Source of the DNA: Thioploca sp.
GTDB lineage: Bacteria; Pseudomonadota; Gammaproteobacteria; Beggiatoales; Beggiatoaceae
Direction: 5' to 3'
Length of the DNA stretch: 46,994 nucleotides
Assembly (NCBI GenBank): GCA_030627235.1
Contig: DAOUSL010000008.1
Location: forward strand, 1-46,994
Each line of letters opens with the position of its first letter. Position 1 is the first letter of the stretch. Positions 45,091-46,994 of the stretch are shown one piece after another. A program made the translations under genes and the position numbers. Under the pieces are notes generated by a model that did no database searches, had not been told where the DNA came from, and saw only the letters and a program-made list of their open reading frames with translations.

Positions 45091-45510
45091 TTAAGGTTTA
45101 ATATCAGGTTTAATTACAGCATTATTCTCTTTAATCCATTTTGTAATACCATGAGTTACATTATAAACTTTATTGTAACCAAAATTATCACTCAAATGCT
45201 TGCCTACGGAATTGGTACGGCTACCAGTACGACAGATTAAGATAAATGGACTTTCTTTATTATCAGTAATTTTAGATAATTTATCTAACCATTCATCTAT
45301 ATTGTAATTACCTTTTTCATCAAAAAACATAATCAAATGACTGTCTTTAACAACTCCTGTTTGTTGCCATTCTTTAGGAGTACGAATATCTATGATAGGA
45401 ACATTCTGTTCTACCATCTTTTTAAGTTCATTGTTATCTATATTTATCATATCTGCAAATAATGTTGTATGAAAAAAACTAAGTATTATAATAAATTGTT
45501 GAATATTCAT
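45091..45510 (-). CDS. Exported rhodanese-like protein
   Basis: 139 residues with a signal peptide (MNIQQFIIILSFFHTTLFAD) and one rhodanese domain. VPIIDIRTPKEWQQTGVV leads to active-site C93 in ILICRTGSRTN, and YNVTHGITKWI ends the domain. The CRTGSRT loop fits a sulfurtransferase acting on thiosulfate or persulfide in the periplasm, which would suit a sulfur oxidiser; substrate is not shown. It is a single gene, upstream of the 41-base repeat and the mono-haem outer-membrane protein gene. Confidence 0.88.
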   Translation of the reverse strand: MNIQQFIIILSFFHTTLFADMINIDNNELKKMVEQNVPIIDIRTPKEWQQTGVVKDSHLIMFFDEKGNYNIDEWLDKLSKITDNKESPFILICRTGSRTNSVGKHLSDNFGYNKVYNVTHGITKWIKENNAVIKPDIKP

Positions 45511-45604
45511 TTATATTAAAAAAATATTATTAACCTTCATCTTAAAACGGAATGATTCAAATAAAAATCATAGCCGATAGTGAAGCATTATATGTTATTA
45601 CTTA

Positions 45605-45645
45605 GGTTTCGGGAAATCCGCTATGCTCCATTCCCGAAACAACCA
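45605..45645 (+). repeat. 41-base hairpin repeat, copy 2
   Basis: Identical over all 41 bases to 3259-3299. Stem GTTTCGGGAA (45606-45615) with TTCCCGAAAC (45631-45640). It lies 12 bases beyond the stop of the minus-strand gene ending at 45658 and could end its message. Confidence 0.85.
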
Positions 45646-45657
45646 TTGGCGAAAGTA

Positions 45658-46869
45658 TTATATAATAGCATCATTTTCATAGTTTGTTTCTATACCAACA
45701 GTTGTTAATGTCAGCATAAACATATTACCAAACATTTTGCTATAACTGAGCGAATATCCATAATTATTATTTTCTTCTTCATCAATATCAGCATTTACAA
45801 TAACTTTAATGAATTCAGAACTTTTCAATGGAATCGTAAAAGCATTTTCAAGCCCATAGTAATCATTTTCAGCAGAACTGTTTTTATATACTAAAGATGA
45901 ATTAAACCTAAAACTATTAAAGTTATTTTCAAATGGTAAGATAAAAGAATATTGATTATTTCCTTTTGTTTTAAAACGATTATAAATTAAACCTAGTTTA
46001 TACCCAGACCTTGTTGTATAACCGACAGAAGCAACAAAATTATAGTCATCATCACTATTATTACCACTAGAACCCGATCCTGAATTATTTCCAGAACCTG
46101 ATCCTGAATTATTTCCAGAACTTAATTCTCCATCATCTCCAAAACTCAATCCATTACTGTTTCCTGTACCAGTATGATTTCCAGAATTAGAATTTGAAAT
46201 ATTAATTGTATTACCGTAAGCAATCCCAAACAGAATATTATTACGCAAATATGAGTAATCGAATCCTCTTACCTTCTCTACACCAGAATTTTGTAACGGA
46301 CTTTTATACTTGTTTGATCCTTGTATTGCTTCATCACTGTTTAATCCTGCTAAAGCTCCAGCTCTTTTTACATTTCCTAATTGAGTTAATGGTGATAATA
46401 ATCCGGCTCTTAATACATGAGTATTCCCTTGTGGATTATACTGCAAATAATATCTAGAACCTTTATCATCAAAAAATTCTGGACTATTTTGACCTGAATT
46501 ATTAGATATTTCCTTTATAATGCCATAAAAAGAAAGTGTTTTTGTAAGTGAACCAGTTAAAAATAACTTAGTTTCTGTCTGGAATTTATCATCAGAATCA
46601 TAATTTAACCCAACAACTGCACCAACAGGATAATGCCTATCTTCATTAGCTGAAGATTTATCCAAAGCCGTTATTTCATCTTTAGATAGTCTAAATCCAT
46701 TTCTCAAGAACATCATCCCAAATTCATTTAATGCTGGTTGTCTTGTATGACAAGTAACACATTGCAATGAATATTGTCTAGCAAACACGGGAGTTGCATT
46801 GACGCTCTGTAAAAATAGTAACAATACTAATATTATACTTATTTTTAAGCTGTTTTGTATATTTAACAT
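45658..46869 (-). CDS. Mono-haem c-type outer-membrane (porin-like) protein
   Basis: 403 residues. The signal peptide (ILVLLLFLQSVNA) is followed by one haem site, CVTCH (37-41), in the phrase PVFARQYSLQCVTCHTRQP then LNEFGMMFLRNGF, a known N-terminal module of exported mono-haem proteins. The rest alternates amphipathic strands (YGIIKEISN, YYLQYNPQG, FNSFRFNSSLVYKN), consistent with an outer-membrane barrel. A Gly/Ser/Asn-rich insert lies at about 222-270. It could place a haem at the cell surface for electron transfer; that is inference. No SD is visible before the ATG. Confidence 0.75.
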   Translation of the reverse strand: MLNIQNSLKISIILVLLLFLQSVNATPVFARQYSLQCVTCHTRQPALNEFGMMFLRNGFRLSKDEITALDKSSANEDRHYPVGAVVGLNYDSDDKFQTETKLFLTGSLTKTLSFYGIIKEISNNSGQNSPEFFDDKGSRYYLQYNPQGNTHVLRAGLLSPLTQLGNVKRAGALAGLNSDEAIQGSNKYKSPLQNSGVEKVRGFDYSYLRNNILFGIAYGNTINISNSNSGNHTGTGNSNGLSFGDDGELSSGNNSGSGSGNNSGSGSSGNNSDDDYNFVASVGYTTRSGYKLGLIYNRFKTKGNNQYSFILPFENNFNSFRFNSSLVYKNSSAENDYYGLENAFTIPLKSSEFIKVIVNADIDEEENNNYGYSLSYSKMFGNMFMLTLTTVGIETNYENDAII

Positions 46870-46994
46870 ATTTTTTAATACGATTTGAGTAATGAATTAT
46901 ATTAAATCATAAATTTGTAAATAATTCATGTCTAAAAGAAATAGTGGTGTATAAAATATAATAATATCAAGCATTGTAATGCCTGTATTATACA
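46870..46994. other. Right-edge intergenic sequence
   Basis: 125 AT-rich bases. GCATTGTAATGC at 46971-46982 is palindromic, and TGTATTATACA follows at the edge. No gene is visible; the window stops here. Confidence 0.3.

Overview
The window is AT-rich (roughly one third G+C by eye) and looks chromosomal, from a Gram-negative gammaproteobacterium. The evidence is the lpxD-fabZ-lpxA lipid A cluster, the lysC-csrA pair, pilS-pilR preceded by a PP0621-family gene, di-haem c4-type cytochromes, Sco/PCuAC copper proteins, rnfC and a two-partner-secretion haemagglutinin. AT-rich DNA, many short palindromic repeats, c-type cytochromes and a cyanobacterial-style haemagglutinin together recall Beggiatoa-like (Thiotrichales) sulfur bacteria. 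That assignment is inference; there is no rRNA or other taxonomic marker here.

Layout. Positions 1-5.7 kb are mostly minus-strand: a flippase-like membrane protein, an orphan rnfC, a plus-strand pentapeptide-repeat protein, tsaE, the copper chaperones PCuAC and Sco, and pth. 5.8-10.2 kb: a two-domain methyltransferase, csrA, lysC and an unknown protein, with several copies of a MITE-like palindromic repeat. 10.5-15.4 kb: glgA, a divergent GrpE-like protein and a secreted haemagglutinin-type adhesin. 15.7-20.1 kb: lpxA, fabZ and lpxD, with a two-gene AAA ATPase + DUF4435 TOPRIM pair directly upstream on the same strand and abutting lpxD. That pair matches the architecture of the PARIS (AriA/AriB) anti-phage system and is the most interesting feature of the window. 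A decayed ATPase N-terminus precedes it.

20.2-25.6 kb: an EnvZ/OmpR-type two-component pair, a divergent 50-residue membrane peptide, an internally duplicated exported protein and two c4-type cytochromes. 26-32 kb: a DUF4173 membrane protein convergent with a 1402-residue membrane protein that appears to contain two related halves. 32.3-38.3 kb: a coiled-coil protein, a purple-acid-phosphatase-like enzyme, then PP0621-pilS-pilR. 38.5-43.8 kb: a chemotaxis cluster (MCP with duplicated sensor domain, cheY-like, cheA, cheW) without cheR or cheB. 43.9-46.9 kb: a TMEM43-family protein, an exported rhodanese and an outer-membrane mono-haem protein with a Gly/Ser/Asn insert.

Functional themes are respiration and electron transfer (rnfC, Sco/PCuAC, c4 cytochromes, mono-haem outer-membrane protein), envelope biogenesis (lpx/fabZ), surface behaviour (adhesin, pilS/R, chemotaxis), carbon storage (glgA, csrA) and probable phage defence. 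Intergenic space is dominated by short palindromic repeats. I found no tRNA, rRNA, CRISPR array, intact transposase or prophage.
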